Below are positions 23,357 through 36,424 of a stretch of DNA of 64,000 nucleotides, one piece after another. Origin of the DNA: Siphlonurus alternatus (lineage: Eukaryota > Arthropoda > Insecta > Ephemeroptera > Siphlonuridae); contig OX463785.1 in the NCBI GenBank assembly GCA_949825025.1, positions 8,309,971 to 8,373,970 of the forward strand, written 5' to 3'. The position numbers and the translations under genes were made by a program. The notes under the pieces are model-generated. The model saw only the letters and a program-made list of their open reading frames with translations, did not search any database and was not told the origin of the DNA. Position 1 is the stretch's first letter; the number at the start of each line of letters is the position of its first letter.

Positions 23357-23621
23357 GAGGCTTCAAATCAGCTGATTTTGCGGTGTTCCCACCGTCCCAT
23401 CCAAACCTATGTAAAAAAAGCTCGAAATCGTTTTTTTGGCATTAAAGCAATTTTTTAGAGGAAAATAAGTTCTTGGTTCATTATCAGAATACCTCTAAAT
23501 AGGGGGGGGGTAGGAGATGTTTTCAAATTAATAGTTTTAATAGTTACTGAGAAAAAATTCAAATTTTGTAACATGGTGGCTTATGGAGAAAATTTTCCCG
23601 CCGAGGAACACTTGAAGCCTC
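23357..23621. mobile_element. GC-3 MITE, complete copy
   Basis: GAGGCTTCAA at the left and TTGAAGCCTC at the right form a 10-bp exact inverted pair around 245 bp of non-palindromic sequence. The interior includes CACCGTCCCATCCAAACCTATG and a nine-base G run at 23503-23511, and is shared with 8884-9310. It has no coding capacity, and the target duplication is not clear. It is probably a non-autonomous cut-and-paste element of unknown superfamily. Confidence 0.65.
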
Positions 23622-23892
23622 TATAGGTAGTATTTTAAAATGAGTTACTAAAAGCCTAGCTCTGTCTCTGTCTTCACTGATAATTCTTCTCCGAAGAAGT
23701 CTGACTCACGTCTGCGATATTTCAAGCATGTATTGGACGATTGCAATTGATGGCCACAAAACTCCTTCTCTCATTGCTCCTCGATTGACCCCACTTTGAT
23801 TGCACACATTTTATTGCTATTTTATGACAGTTTTAAAATTGCTTTTCCAACTCTTTTACTGTCCAGCCCGCAAAGCTATGATTATATCACCC

Positions 23893-24035
<143 letters not shown>

Positions 24036-24475
24036 ATTCTCATTCTCATACTATTTTTCTCATTTTTTTCTCTCTTTGTTTAATATAATAGAAAGGTATT
24101 TTTTTCCATTTTAATAGAACAATTCCTAAAAAGTTTTTTTACCAAAAATTTCATACATACTAAATTTTTTATATGATAATAAATTGCTATTTTTATAATT
24201 AAAAATATATGAATTTATTGCTTATAAAAGTAACACTATAATTTTTGCTTAGTGTAATAAAAAAATATTTAAAAAAAGTACAGGCAATGAAATTCAAAAC
24301 AAGCAATTGTAATAACAATTTGAATGGACAATTCCATTAATTTTAATAACAATAAACTAGTGGACATGACAATTGAAATAACAGTTTTATATGTAAATAC
24401 CCAGACAATGTTTCTTGTATTAATTCATTACCTAGAAAATAGTTTGCAAATTATTTTTTTGCTATATTTTAACAT

Positions 24476-24594
24476 AATAGGTCTGTTCGTAAAAAAAGAA
24501 TCGATTATTTGTGATGAACCTTCTGTGCTTGCAACCTAAGGTTCATCACAAATAATTGATTCTTTCTGATTGTGTATTTACGAACAGACCTATT
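24476..24594. mobile_element. 119-bp hairpin MITE
   Basis: AATAGGTCTGTTCGTAAA is mirrored by TTTACGAACAGACCTATT, and inner arms GAATCGATTATTTGTGATGAACCTT / AAGGTTCATCACAAATAATTGATTC continue the stem. The right arm carries an extra 9-10 bases. The loop is CTGTGCTTGCAACCT. It is a single copy here. Confidence 0.85.
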
Positions 24595-25340
24595 GATATA
24601 CCAATAAGTAATAGAAATTAAAGACTTTAATCCAAGAATGGAAAATTTAGTGCCTTAAGAAACACATGTCTTAATTGTACGAAGAGTACAAACTTGTAGG
24701 ACTTCTGGATTTTTAACCAAAATAATATTAAATTTATAATAAACTTGGAAGTTGGAAGTAAAATAATTTTTAGGTTTCTTTCAAACTAAAAAGAAAGTCA
24801 TAAATTTATTGTCTATCTTGTATTATGTACAGGCACAAGAGAATTAAGTAAATTAATATTGATTTTATAATTTACTTCACTCCTTATGTTAAAAAAATAC
24901 ATGCAAGTTAAAATTTACGCTAATAAGTTACTCAAATTATTCATAAATAAGTGTAACGCGAAACTATTTTAGTCATAAAACAGGCACGAACAATTTAATT
25001 TAAATTGATAAAGGAGTGACATTTCGAATCATTTTTTAAACTTAAATTTGTTTTAGTTACAATAATAATGTTATTTGAAGGTAATATAATTCGTTTCAGC
25101 ACTATTTTTTTTATTAAATCTGCATACTTTCTTCTTGCTATATATACAATTTAATGCATGCTTTCATCATAATGGTATATTTAATAAATTAAATATTTAA
25201 ATTACAGAAATAACATTTTTTTATATTTTTCAATATTATATTGAATTGTTAATATTATTCTGTTATTACTATAATTCACACATACTAATAAAAAATACAT
25301 ATAATAACTACTCTATAGGGTTTTATATAGGCTTTTAAAA
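24595..25340. other. AT-rich non-coding stretch
   Basis: Nothing recognised. Confidence 0.4.
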
Positions 25341-25590
25341 TATACGATCGTCATCTCTGGAGATGATTCGAGTGCATATCTTGTCTCCCATGAAAAGGGT
25401 GGTGCGATTTCGTTTGGATCCCCCGCCTGCTAGGGATAGAAAAGAGCTTTTTTACGATCTCCTAGGTATGATGGATATCCTCCCACCGCCTTACATGCCT
25501 GCCACTTTGAACGTGAGATCAAACTTTCAAACTTGTATGGAATATAATTTTATCCATGCACTCCTGACATCTAGTGAGTGAATATAAAAG
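25341..25590 (+). other. GC-balanced island with an unrecognised 72-codon open frame
   Basis: The block is compositionally distinct (TGGATCCCCCGCCTGCTAGGG; TCCTCCCACCGCCTTACATGCC). An open frame at 25363-25581 begins MIRVHILSPMKRVVRFRLD and continues DPPPARDRKELFYDLLGMM. No domain is recognisable. There is a possible acceptor-like TTTTATATAG upstream but no good donor. It could be an exon, an exapted repeat or a regulatory island. I assign no function. Confidence 0.25.
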
Positions 25591-25820
25591 TATTTAAGCT
25601 TGAGAAGAGAATATTTTAGACGAATGTTTCATCATTATAATATATTAATTTTATTTTGTTTTTCAATGAATGATTATAAATAAAAAAATTGCAATTAATA
25701 ATTATTATTTAATTATTAGAAATTATTAAATTATTTTGATGATAAACACATTATAAGAAAACATTTTTTATCAAAACATGCACTTCTACTTATTAATAAA
25801 GTAATTACTCATTATGTCTT

Positions 25821-26130
25821 AACCCTGAGACTTCCGAAATTCTAAGTTAAATATTTTACAGCTTCATTGAGAACAGTCATTTGTCCTGTGACTGAGGAAA
25901 ACGTGGAAACCTCAGCAAAGATGGACACTACAGCTTTTTATGAGTGAAACGGAAATGTAATGGCCTAAAGACTTATAGGGAGCCACATAGTAGAAAAGCG
26001 CATTGGTTTACGACTGGGTAGGAAACTTAAATTTTGTTGGAAATGGTCATCCAACTACTAACTACGCGTGGTGTTGATTGCTTGACTTCGGTGATCTGAT
26101 GAAAATCTGCAAATCACATTGCGTCCCATC
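25821..26130 (-). mobile_element. 5S-SINE copy D, diverged
   Basis: Read on the minus strand it retains GATCACCGAAGTCAAGCAATC, GTTAGTAGTTGGATGACC, the core (AGCTGTAGTGTCC, GAGGTTTCCACGTTTTCCTCAGTC) and the tail AGAATTTCGGAAGTCTCAGGGTT. Several deletions make it the most diverged full-length copy here. Confidence 0.8.
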
Positions 26131-27394
<1,264 letters not shown>

Positions 27395-27728
27395 AATGGA
27401 CAACATACATGAAAAAAAATTATTGCATAAATGAATAGAGGGTACCAAATTATGCTACTCTGAATTTTTTCAGATTTTTTTGAGACCCAGAACTATTTTT
27501 AAATAATTATTGAATGTGCGGCCACGCCCCCTGGAGGCGTCAATAGGCGTCCAGTCTCTATCCTTTTTATTAAGGCATCAGGGGTGCCAACTGAAATTAC
27601 AGGACTTTCAATAATTATTTAAAAATAACTCCGGGTCTCAAAAAAATCTGAAAAAAATTCAGAGTAGCATAATTTGGTACCCTTTATTCATTTCTGCAAT
27701 AATTTTTTTTTTATGTATGTTGTCCATT
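27395..27728. mobile_element. PAL-8 foldback, copy 1
   Basis: AATGGACAACATACATG at the left is mirrored by ATGTATGTTGTCCATT at the right. The arms are about 115 bp and contain GGGTACCAAATTATGCTACT / AGTAGCATAATTTGGTACCC-type pairs. The central loop of about 100 bp is not palindromic (GCGGCCACGCCCCCTGGAGGCG; CAGTCTCTATCCTTTTTATT) and is nearly identical in copy 2 at 55626-55957. Confidence 0.9.
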
Positions 27729-27875
27729 ATAAATAAATTAATAAATACAATAGTAATATATTAATTTTAAACTACAATTTCAAAATTAAAATAACTATTT
27801 TAACTTTTTTAAAGTTTAAATAACTGTATAGTGCAGCAAATATTTACACAATATCTTTTTATAAATATGTGATAT

Positions 27876-28240
27876 GGGAGCGGGATCGAAAATATACGAA
27901 TCGAAAAGTAAACGAATCGAAAAGTAAACGAATCGAAAGGGAAACGAATCAAAAAGTAAACGAGTCGAAAAGGAAACGAATCGAAAATTATACAGTGTTG
28001 CCAGTTTTTAAAATTTCAACCCACCAGGAGGCGTGGCGAGGGCGTGGTTATGTAAATTTTTCGATTCGTTTACTTTTCGATTCGTTTACTTTTCGATTCG
28101 TTTCCCTTTCGATTCGTTTACTTTTCGATTCGTTTACTTTTCGATTCGTTTCCCTTTCGATTCGTTTACTTTTCGATTCGTTTCCGTTTCGATTCGTTTC
28201 CGTTTCGATTCGTTTCTTTTCGATTCGATTCACCTGTCCC
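27876..28240. mobile_element. Foldback element built of inverted 16-bp minisatellites, 8-bp TSD
   Basis: The direct repeat TGTGATAT sits exactly at both sides (27868-27875 and 28241-28248). The element begins GGGAGCGGGATCG and ends CGATTCACCTGTCCC, which are imperfect inverted ends. Inside are about seven units of type ACGAATCGAAAAGTAA on the left (27884-27993). A 62-bp unique centre with CACCAGGAGGCGTGGCG follows, then about eleven units in opposite orientation on the right (28056-28232). Some units vary at AAGTAA versus AAGGGA or CGGAA. The architecture recalls Foldback-type elements with repetitive inverted termini. An 8-bp duplication fits hAT or P-like transposases. The two long open frames (Phe-Arg-Phe-Val repeats and the mirrored Glu-Ser-Lys-Arg repeats) reflect the 16-bp unit and are not proteins. 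Confidence 0.88.
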
Positions 28241-28697
28241 TGTGATATAGATATAGCTAATATCATGTAATTAGCCCGATATTTCTAATTACGATATGAT
28301 ATTATGTTAAATACACTACTTTATATATAGGGACTTAATATTTTTCTTATATTAAAATAATAAAAGTGTATTGTCAAAATAAAAAATATTTTTCCATCTA
28401 TTATTAAAGATTTCACGATTGCATTCAAAACCTGATTACATCATTTAACAAAGTCATTAGGTTGTTAATAATAGATGAGCCTGGAAGACAAGGGAATGGC
28501 TATTTTTCATCGGTCGATATACATCAGAGAGAGATGTGCCAATTACGTTGTCACTTTGTAATGAGGCGATGACGTGATGACCTTTTGACTGTTAAGTGGC
28601 AATCTGACCTTGAGTACAAGGTCATCTCAAGTATACTTCACTCCACAAAATATTATATTGTTTGCATTGTTTCTTTTAGTTAATAATAATTATTAAG

Positions 28698-28821
28698 TAC
28701 ATTCGTCGCTTCGGAAAATTTCCCTTTGCAGCCTTGCTAATCACCATACCCTGTGTCATTCTTACAAATCATGTTGACTAACAAGGTTGATAAGGGAAAT
28801 TTTCAGAAGCGGCAACTGTAC
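28698..28821. mobile_element. 124-bp foldback MITE (relative of 5076 and 58068)
   Basis: GTACATTCGTCGCTTCGGAAAATTTCCC is mirrored by GGGAAATTTTCAGAAGCGGCAACTGTAC, with inner arms GCAGCCTTGCTAATCACCAT / AAATCATGTTGACTAACAAGGTTG. The arms carry about 20% mismatches by eye. GTAC at both ends belongs to the palindrome. Confidence 0.75.
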
Positions 28822-28981
28822 ATATTATTTATGATCGTTGAAACAAAGAAAATGTAAGATTTGAAGGGTTATTTATTATTCGTTTTACCAGAAAATTAAA
28901 ATAGAAGTTTACTTTTTTAAATCTTTATTTTGTATTTACTACTTCTTTTCTTATAAGCAACAATCCAGATGCTAGATTTAA

Positions 28982-29301
28982 GGTTGAGATAACACGCCCA
29001 ATAATGATAAAAATCGCATTTATGAAAATTATGAAAGAAATTCAGAATGTTCTCCTTTACATTTTTACATACCTTATCAGTTATCAGTAGGTAAAATATC
29101 AGGTATACAAAAACGAGCTAGTTTTCAACTTATTAATTTTTAAAGTTGACTAATGGAGAAACATGGAAAAATGAATATTTTACCGTCTGATAAGGTATGT
29201 GGTTTAACACGTAAAACAGATATAGTTAAACGTGGTTAAGCTAAACGTAGTTAGAAACCTGGCTAACTTCAATCGTGCCCATCGTGAATCGTGTCTCTAC
29301 C
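28982..29301. mobile_element. TT-3 foldback with FB-1 sequence in its right arm
   Basis: Left TTAA (28978-28981), then GGTTGAGATAACACGCCC and a TT-3 left arm much like 10529 and 38498. The right arm begins (TATTTTACCGTCTGATAAGGTATG), then switches at about 29211 to FB-1 sequence (GTGGTTTAACACGTAAAACAG ... AAACCTGGCTAACTTC..ATCGTGAATC) and ends GTCTCTACC with TTAA (29302-29305). The FB-1 left half is missing, so this looks like an FB-1 insertion followed by deletion or template switching. Confidence 0.8.
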
Positions 29302-29789
29302 TTAACAATCTTATACATTATTTTGTTATTATAAATGCAAATAAAATACTATGATACTGGAACTTTTGAACGAAGTTTGTGTGTAATTTAAGTTACACTA
29401 GATAAACAGCTGTACGCTCACATTAATTCAAATTAACATTGTAATCAAGATATTAATACATCATTTAATTATAATTCTTTAAATGTTATAACAAAGAAAA
29501 TCTTATTTCTAATACTTGAAATATCGTTGGTTTAGAGTTGAAAAATGCATTTCTTGCAGCTTGCTAGTATTTCTGACATAGCCAGATCGATAGAGTTAGA
29601 CATTAATCTCATATATCATTCCATCATTTTTATTGCATCACATCTTTCTCAAACATAAACTTAATAAAAAAATGTTTCATATATCTAGTCTATATATTAA
29701 GCCAGGGACTATAAGTTTTATGTTGCAACATTTCTTAGATATTATGTACGGGGTGCAATGTACACAGAAAAAATAGTATACTGGATAGT

Positions 29790-29910
29790 CGGGGCGATTC
29801 ACGAAAGAGATATTCAGAAAGTTATCCAGCTTTCTCACTATAACCGCGGTCAGAGCCAAGCCTTATTCAATGACACTAAACGTGGTTAGTGAGACTGGTG
29901 GCATACATGA
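29790..29910. mobile_element. FB-2 foldback, left-oriented copy
   Basis: GGGGCGATTCACGAAAGAGAT, then AAGTTATCCAGCTTTCTCACTATAACCGCGG and TTATTCAATGACACTAAACG. It is the mirror orientation of the FB-2 piece at 4918-5006. It is followed within 10 bp by the FB-1 copy. Confidence 0.7.
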
Positions 29911-29917
29911 CCAAAAT

Positions 29918-30652
29918 GGGTGCGATTCACGAAGCAGTTAGCCAGGTTTCTAACCACGTTTAGCTTAACCACGTTTAACTATACCTGTTTTAGGAGTTAA
30001 ACCCACTCTAGTTAAACGTGGTTCAAATTCAAATTCAAATTAATATTTATTTAGCAACGGTTACATAACCAAGGCACTAAATACAATAAGTCAACCATAC
30101 ACTAAAACAAAGCAAATAATTATTAAACATAAGTGAAATACACAAAAAATAAAACAAAAATAAATCCTGCATTAATAGCATTAAAACAGAGCACTCATAA
30201 CTTGAGTCCGGAAGTGACATAAAGAGGAGTCAAATATATCCACATCTTGATGTTCCACAACAAATTTGTTGTAATAATTTTGCACTCTCGTACAAAAAGC
30301 AAACTTTGAGGCATCAACACGCCCCCTAGGAGGCTTGAAGAGCACAGTATGACGAGTTAAACGAGGTGGAGCATTTAAAAAGAACAATTGCAAAATTTTT
30401 GATGAATTTACACTATTATTTAGAACTTTATGCATAAATATTAAATCACTTATGTCACGCCTAGATTGCAAAGAATGCAGGCCCGCGTCACGACACAACG
30501 CGATATAATTTTTCTTGCTAAATACAACATTCTTCTTATAACACCACAACCTTAGAAAATTCCTCTGTATGCCCTCAACTCGATCAATTTTGTCTTTATG
30601 GTTAAGTTAAACGTGGTTAGAAACCTGGCTAACTGCTTCGTGAATCGCACCC
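29918..30652. mobile_element. FB-1 foldback split by a LINE insertion
   Basis: The left part 29918-30023 runs from GGGTGCGATTCACGAAGCAG to CTAGTTAAACGTGGTT. The right part 30604-30652 resumes with AAGTTAAACGTGGTTAGAAACC and ends CTTCGTGAATCGCACCC. Joining across the gap gives the arrangement seen uninterrupted at 30871-31031, so the intervening 575 bp is an insertion. Confidence 0.9.
30024..30598 (-). mobile_element. 5'-truncated non-LTR retrotransposon inserted in FB-1
   Basis: Minus-strand translation from about 30598 reads HKDKIDRVEGIQRNFLRLW. It then continues in the open frame 30549-30181 with LQSRRDISDLIFMHKVLNNS, PPRLTRHTVLFKPPRGRVD and SSLCHFRTQVMSALF. This is the C-terminal tail typical of CR1/Jockey-like reverse transcriptases (ieriQr.flR; RR...dl.f..k..ng; R....f..p..rt; F....). 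The catalytic domain is missing. The 3' UTR ends AATAAATATTAATTTGAATTTG, a short (ATTTG)n-type tail. TGGTT flanks both sides (30019-30023, 30599-30603), a likely 5-bp target duplication. The C-terminal frame is intact over 122 codons, so this insertion is younger than the LINE at 1-722. Confidence 0.88.
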
Positions 30653-30735
30653 AATATGTCAATTGCTCCAAAATACCAACCAACCAACCGTGGTTAGTGA
30701 GAAACCTGAATAACTCTCTTCGTGAATCGCGCCAT
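30653..30735. mobile_element. FB-2 foldback half
   Basis: AACCAACCAACCGTGGTTAGTGAGAAACCTGAATAACTCTCTTCGTGAATCGCGCC matches the right half of FB-2. It abuts the FB-1 terminus without spacer. Confidence 0.65.
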
Positions 30736-30870
30736 TAGGACTATCCTATAGTTGAAAAATTATATCTTCAGCTCATTCTTAACACGTCTAAACCTAAACT
30801 TATTACATCTTTAAACCTCAAAAACACATTTTATTTCCTCCTCGCTCAAAGAGGATGAAATCGAGACTAT

Positions 30871-31031
30871 GGGTGCAATTCACGAAGCAGTTACCCAGGT
30901 TTCTAACTACGTTTAGCTTAACCACGTTTAACTATACGGCTATACCTGTTTTACGTACTAAACCACCTAATTAAACGTTGTTAAGCTAAACGTGGCTAGA
31001 AACCTGGCTAACTGCTTCGTGAATCGCGCCC
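30871..31031. mobile_element. FB-1 foldback MITE, most complete copy
   Basis: GGGTGCAATTCACGAAGCAG at the left is mirrored by CTTCGTGAATCGCGCCC at the right. The arms run through GGTTTCTAACTACGTTTAGCTTAACCACG / GTTGTTAAGCTAAACGTGGCTAGAAACC. The short loop is at ACCTGTTTTACGTACTAAACC, next to a 6-bp internal duplication (CTATACGGCTATAC). Confidence 0.9.
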
Positions 31032-33240
<2,209 letters not shown>

Positions 33241-33445
33241 TGATGAATGACGTCACCATTTAAGTCTGTGGGTGCCAGGATGTTTAGTTCTAGAGAGGGT
33301 GCTCGAGGGTTGCAGGCTTACAAGGGTAGTATCTTCCACCCTCCTCGACCGGGCAGCAGCATCAGGCAAGGGATGCAGCAGCTCGAGAATTCTCTCGTTC
33401 GAATCTCTGTCTATATAGAAAGTTTCTCTGGTGCGCTTTAACACT
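33241..33445. other. GC-balanced island, unidentified
   Basis: 200 bp of even composition with TGACGTCA (33248), GAGGGTGCTCGAGGG, CACCCTCCTCGACCGGG and a B-box-like CGTTCGAATCTC (33397-33408). Both strands are open for about 65 codons, but neither translation is recognisable. It could be a regulatory island or SINE debris. Confidence 0.3.
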
Positions 33446-33715
33446 TCTTGGATCATGAGTCAAACTTTTAGTCCTTTGTTATTTAAAGGTCTATGAAATG
33501 TTAGTTAAACTAATTCTGCATTGTATATGTTATATTTATTTAAATTTCTATACATGTATATTAGTGTGTTCATGCATACATAAATACAGGAAATTATTTT
33601 GCATTCACAATGACATAATTGGAATATACACAAAATAATGATAATTTTTATAATGCTGACAAGTAACAATAATGAATGAGAATTGTTAATTTTCTAACAT
33701 CTTATGTCCTTTTAA

Positions 33716-33943
33716 GGTGCATTTCCATGGAGCGAATGTAGAGCGGGGCTTGACGCGGCGAGAAAGGCGCACTTGCTTTAATGTCATATGGCGGCCATGT
33801 TGGCGTGGAAAAATCGCGGCGTGATTTAATCGCTGCGGGAAAACGATTTTTCCACGCCAACATGGCCGCAATATGATATTGAAGCAAGTGCGCCTTTCTC
33901 GCCGCGCCAAGCGTCGCTTGATATCGCTCCATGGAAATGCACC
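33716..33943. mobile_element. TT-5 GC-rich foldback, copy 2
   Basis: TTAA (33712-33715), then GGTGCATTTCCATGGAGCG; mirrored at the right by CGCTCCATGGAAATGCACC and TTTA. The arms are about 100 bp: CGGCGAGAAAGGCGCACTTGCTTTAATGTCATATGG against ATGATATTGAAGCAAGTGCGCCTTTCTCGCCG. The loop carries CGCGGCGTGATTTAATCGC. Two overlapping long minus-strand frames are read-throughs of the arms. Confidence 0.92.
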
Positions 33944-34278
33944 TTTATACAAATTTTCCACACACATACAATAAGTTTTCTAAAAGGGTTGTTTTAGTTA
34001 TCCTTTGTATTAGAGACAGATAACAGATCATTACATCATTACAGAAATATACTGTATTGTAAGTATCTTGAATAAAAAAATTAAAAAAAACACTACTCTC
34101 ATTATAACTTCTTTTTTTATAATCATATCCTTTTAACGAAACGAACGATTGATTAGGCATGCTGTATAAATTATATATATTATATTTATAATTACAATTA
34201 AAAAAATGTCAAAATTATGTTATTGTATTTAAATAATATTTTATTTATGAAATATTAAATGTAAATTTAATAAAAAAA

Positions 34279-34519
34279 AAAGTCAATGGGGGGGGGTAAT
34301 GGTAAGGCTAAAAACTGGATCCATTAATGGTTAACTGAGGTTTAAACAGGTAGCAATTAATTTTTTAGCACATATATACACCATTAGAATCGTGGACATG
34401 GATGTTTAGAATGCTTTTGGCACATTTACTTGCATGGTGAAACAAATAAATTAATTGTGAGCCAAAGAAAACTCAGTTTACCATTTCTCCAGCCCTTACC
34501 ATTACCCCCCCATTGACTG
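34279..34519. mobile_element. TIR element with poly-G containing ends
   Basis: GTCAATGGGGGGGGGTAATGGTAAGGCT at the left is mirrored by AGCCCTTACCATTACCCCCCCCATTGAC at the right, about 28 bp with one indel. The interior of about 180 bp is not palindromic, apart from AAACTGGATC..TTAACTGAG / CTCAGTTTACC. The right outer base pair reads CTG followed by TA, similar to the TA-1 family. Confidence 0.8.
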
Positions 34520-34625
34520 TATATATTTATTATAAATATTGAATTTTAAAACATTTTAAATAATTTAAAAAAAAAAATTCTAAAAGTAAACTAATACTGA
34601 TAATACAGTTTACCTTTCTCTTCAG

Positions 34626-34922
34626 TCCCGTAGTATAGGTTATTCTCGTGCCACTCCGATAGTAGGAGGCCCGCACACGCGAGGCAACAATGCAATTATC
34701 CCGTCTGCCGAGAGGCCCGTCGCTCCCCGGGGAAAGGAATTCAATATCAGAGCCACCGCTGGGAGCGCCGAGGAAGAAGCAGCCTGCTACTGGACCTTCT
34801 GCGTCACAGGAATTAACCGAGCTTTAGACACTGCTCAAATTATGAACAGAAAATATATAGGCCTGGATGTGAAGTTTTTCTATATTGAATTCATGCAATT
34901 ACATATAAAAAATAAATGTTAG
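34626..34922 (+). CDS. Candidate exon, protein unknown
   Basis: A strong acceptor-like tract (TTTACCTTTCTCTTCAG, ending 34625) leads into a GC-balanced block whose frame 34626-34919 is open for 98 codons, then TAG. It reads SRSIGYSRATPIVGGPHTRG, then later RPVAPRGKEFNIRATAGSA and CYWTFCVTGINRALDTAQIM. The first 75 or so codons coincide with the compositional island (34630-34835). The rest is AT-rich and may be read-through. I recognise no family. If real, it is an internal or terminal exon (no good start codon, no strong donor before the stop). Chance openness or transposon debris remain likely alternatives. Confidence 0.3.
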   Translation, partial: SRSIGYSRATPIVGGPHTRGNNAIIPSAERPVAPRGKEFNIRATAGSAEEEAACYWTFCVTGINRALDTAQIMNRKYIGLDVKFFYIEFMQLHIKNKC

Positions 34923-35381
34923 TTAATAAATTATTGTTCATTTTTTTAATTAAATACGGTAATAATTTTAAATTTATTAAATTAATAACAATTAATTTTA
35001 AATTTGTTTAACAATCGAAATGTTGTGTTTTACTTTCATATTATATTCGATGGTTTTATCATAAGTTATATTTTTTTAAAATAAATTTACAAAGTTTACC
35101 CTCATATTTCATTGATTGTTAGCAACAAACTCGCTGTGACCAATTTTGGAAGCTCTATATAAATGAAAAGTACAAGTACCATCCAGAGTTAGAATACATA
35201 ATTCTCGTTGATCTGTACATTAGGTATAGAATAATTTTCAAGCAAACAAATAACTTTAGAATAATAAAGATTTTTAGTCGAAGTAGATCATACTTTATAA
35301 ACTTGTATTGAACATACCATTTGATGTATGTAAAATACAACAAGTTTAATTAAATATTTGTCTTCTCTTCTGTGATTTGTA
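34923..35381. other. AT-rich non-coding stretch
   Basis: Nothing recognised. Confidence 0.4.
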
Positions 35382-35385
35382 TAAA

Positions 35386-35612
35386 GGCGCATTTCCATGG
35401 AGCGTGGAAAGCGAGAGGCTTGACGCGGCGAGAAAGGCGCACTTGCTTCAATGTCATATGGCGGCCATGTTGGCGTGGAAAAATCGTTTTCCCGCAGCGA
35501 TTAAATCACGCCGCGATTTTTCCACGCCAACATGGCCGCCATATGACATTGAAGCAAGTGCGCCTTTCTCGCCGCGCCAAGCCTCGCTTTCCACGCTCCA
35601 TGGAAATGCGCC
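35386..35612. mobile_element. TT-5 GC-rich foldback, copy 3, opposite orientation
   Basis: GGCGCATTTCCATGGAGCGTGG is mirrored by CCACGCTCCATGGAAATGCGCC, flanked by TAAA and TTTA. The arms are almost identical to copy 2, including GGCGGCCATGTTGGCGTGG. The loop reads CCGCAGCGATTAAATCACGCC, the reverse complement of the copy-2 loop, so the two copies lie in opposite orientation. Open frames on the plus strand here are arm read-throughs. Confidence 0.93.
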
Positions 35613-36239
35613 TTTATACTTGGACAAATTTGCGTTTTATGAAAATATATTATAGCTTTGTAGTTGGAACGGTTTAAAATTCATACTCAACAATATGTTA
35701 GGAGATAGATGACAGTGAATCTACAATTGTTAACATAATATAGAATTGTACTTTGAAATGCATTAGACTGCTTATTTTCACATGGGGATTTGAGGGGCTT
35801 CAGAATACTAGTCTACACTCAAATACCTTAATCTCTAAACAAAACCTTTTAATGCAACGTAAACATCAACCACACGAGATGTTACGAATCTACAGCGACC
35901 AAAAACACATTGTTTCCTCAGTATATTTGTCATTAAACCTAAGATTCTCGAAAACGTGACCCAGCAAGCCCCAGCCTGCCTATAAGCAATAAAACAGTCT
36001 TAGGGTCGGATTGGATCCGATATTAATGCATGGTTCTATATCTTGGTTCGTTTCTGTACAAATTTTAATACAAAATCAACAGTGTAAAATTGGGAGTTCA
36101 GTTTATAATTTCAGTGTTTTCTTTAGTGTATTTCATATTTGTGTTGCATTTATATTATGTTAATTCTAATAATAATCATCATCACATTTCATATCTATTA
36201 AATTTCTTTCTGAATATGTTTCAATACAATTTAACTACT
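35613..36239. other. Non-coding stretch with a mixed patch
   Basis: 35760-36010 is less AT-rich (CCCAGCAAGCCCCAGCCTGCC) and has an open frame of 68 codons with no recognisable homology. It may be the body of the LINE-like fragment whose tail is annotated next. Confidence 0.35.
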
Positions 36240-36424
36240 GGTAATGAGTTTAATTGCTAATGCTGTGAAAAAATACTATTTATCTATTTAGTAATTATTT
36301 GTTATTATGTGATAACTTTGACTTAACCTTATTGGTTTAATAATGTGTATCAATTAATAGGATAACTGTGTTTTTACGCTTTGTTTTGTCTAAATGTATT
36401 GGGTGAAATAAATAAATTGACTAA
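36240..36424 (+). mobile_element. Possible LINE 3' UTR
   Basis: Ends GTATTGGGTGAAATAAATAAATTGACTAA, close to the end of the minus-strand LINE at 1-60 (GTATTTGGGTGAAATAAAAATATAAATGAA). The preceding 150 bp is AT-rich with no coding remnant, so this is judged only on the shared terminal motif. Confidence 0.35.

Noticed and set aside
28059..28232. CRISPR-like array of short repeats
   Set aside because: Units are tandem with no spacers and are mirrored by an opposite array. The context is a eukaryotic transposon.
27869..28270. 133-codon frame with Phe-Arg-Phe-Val repeats, at first sight a repeat protein
   Set aside because: The periodicity comes from the 16-bp minisatellite in an inverted element with an 8-bp target duplication. 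All frames on both strands are open because the unit has no stops.
33686..33967. Paired long frames on the minus strand (and similar at 35372-35677)
   Set aside because: Read-through of the GC-rich arms of TT-5 foldbacks. The same peptide strings recur in opposite orientation copies.
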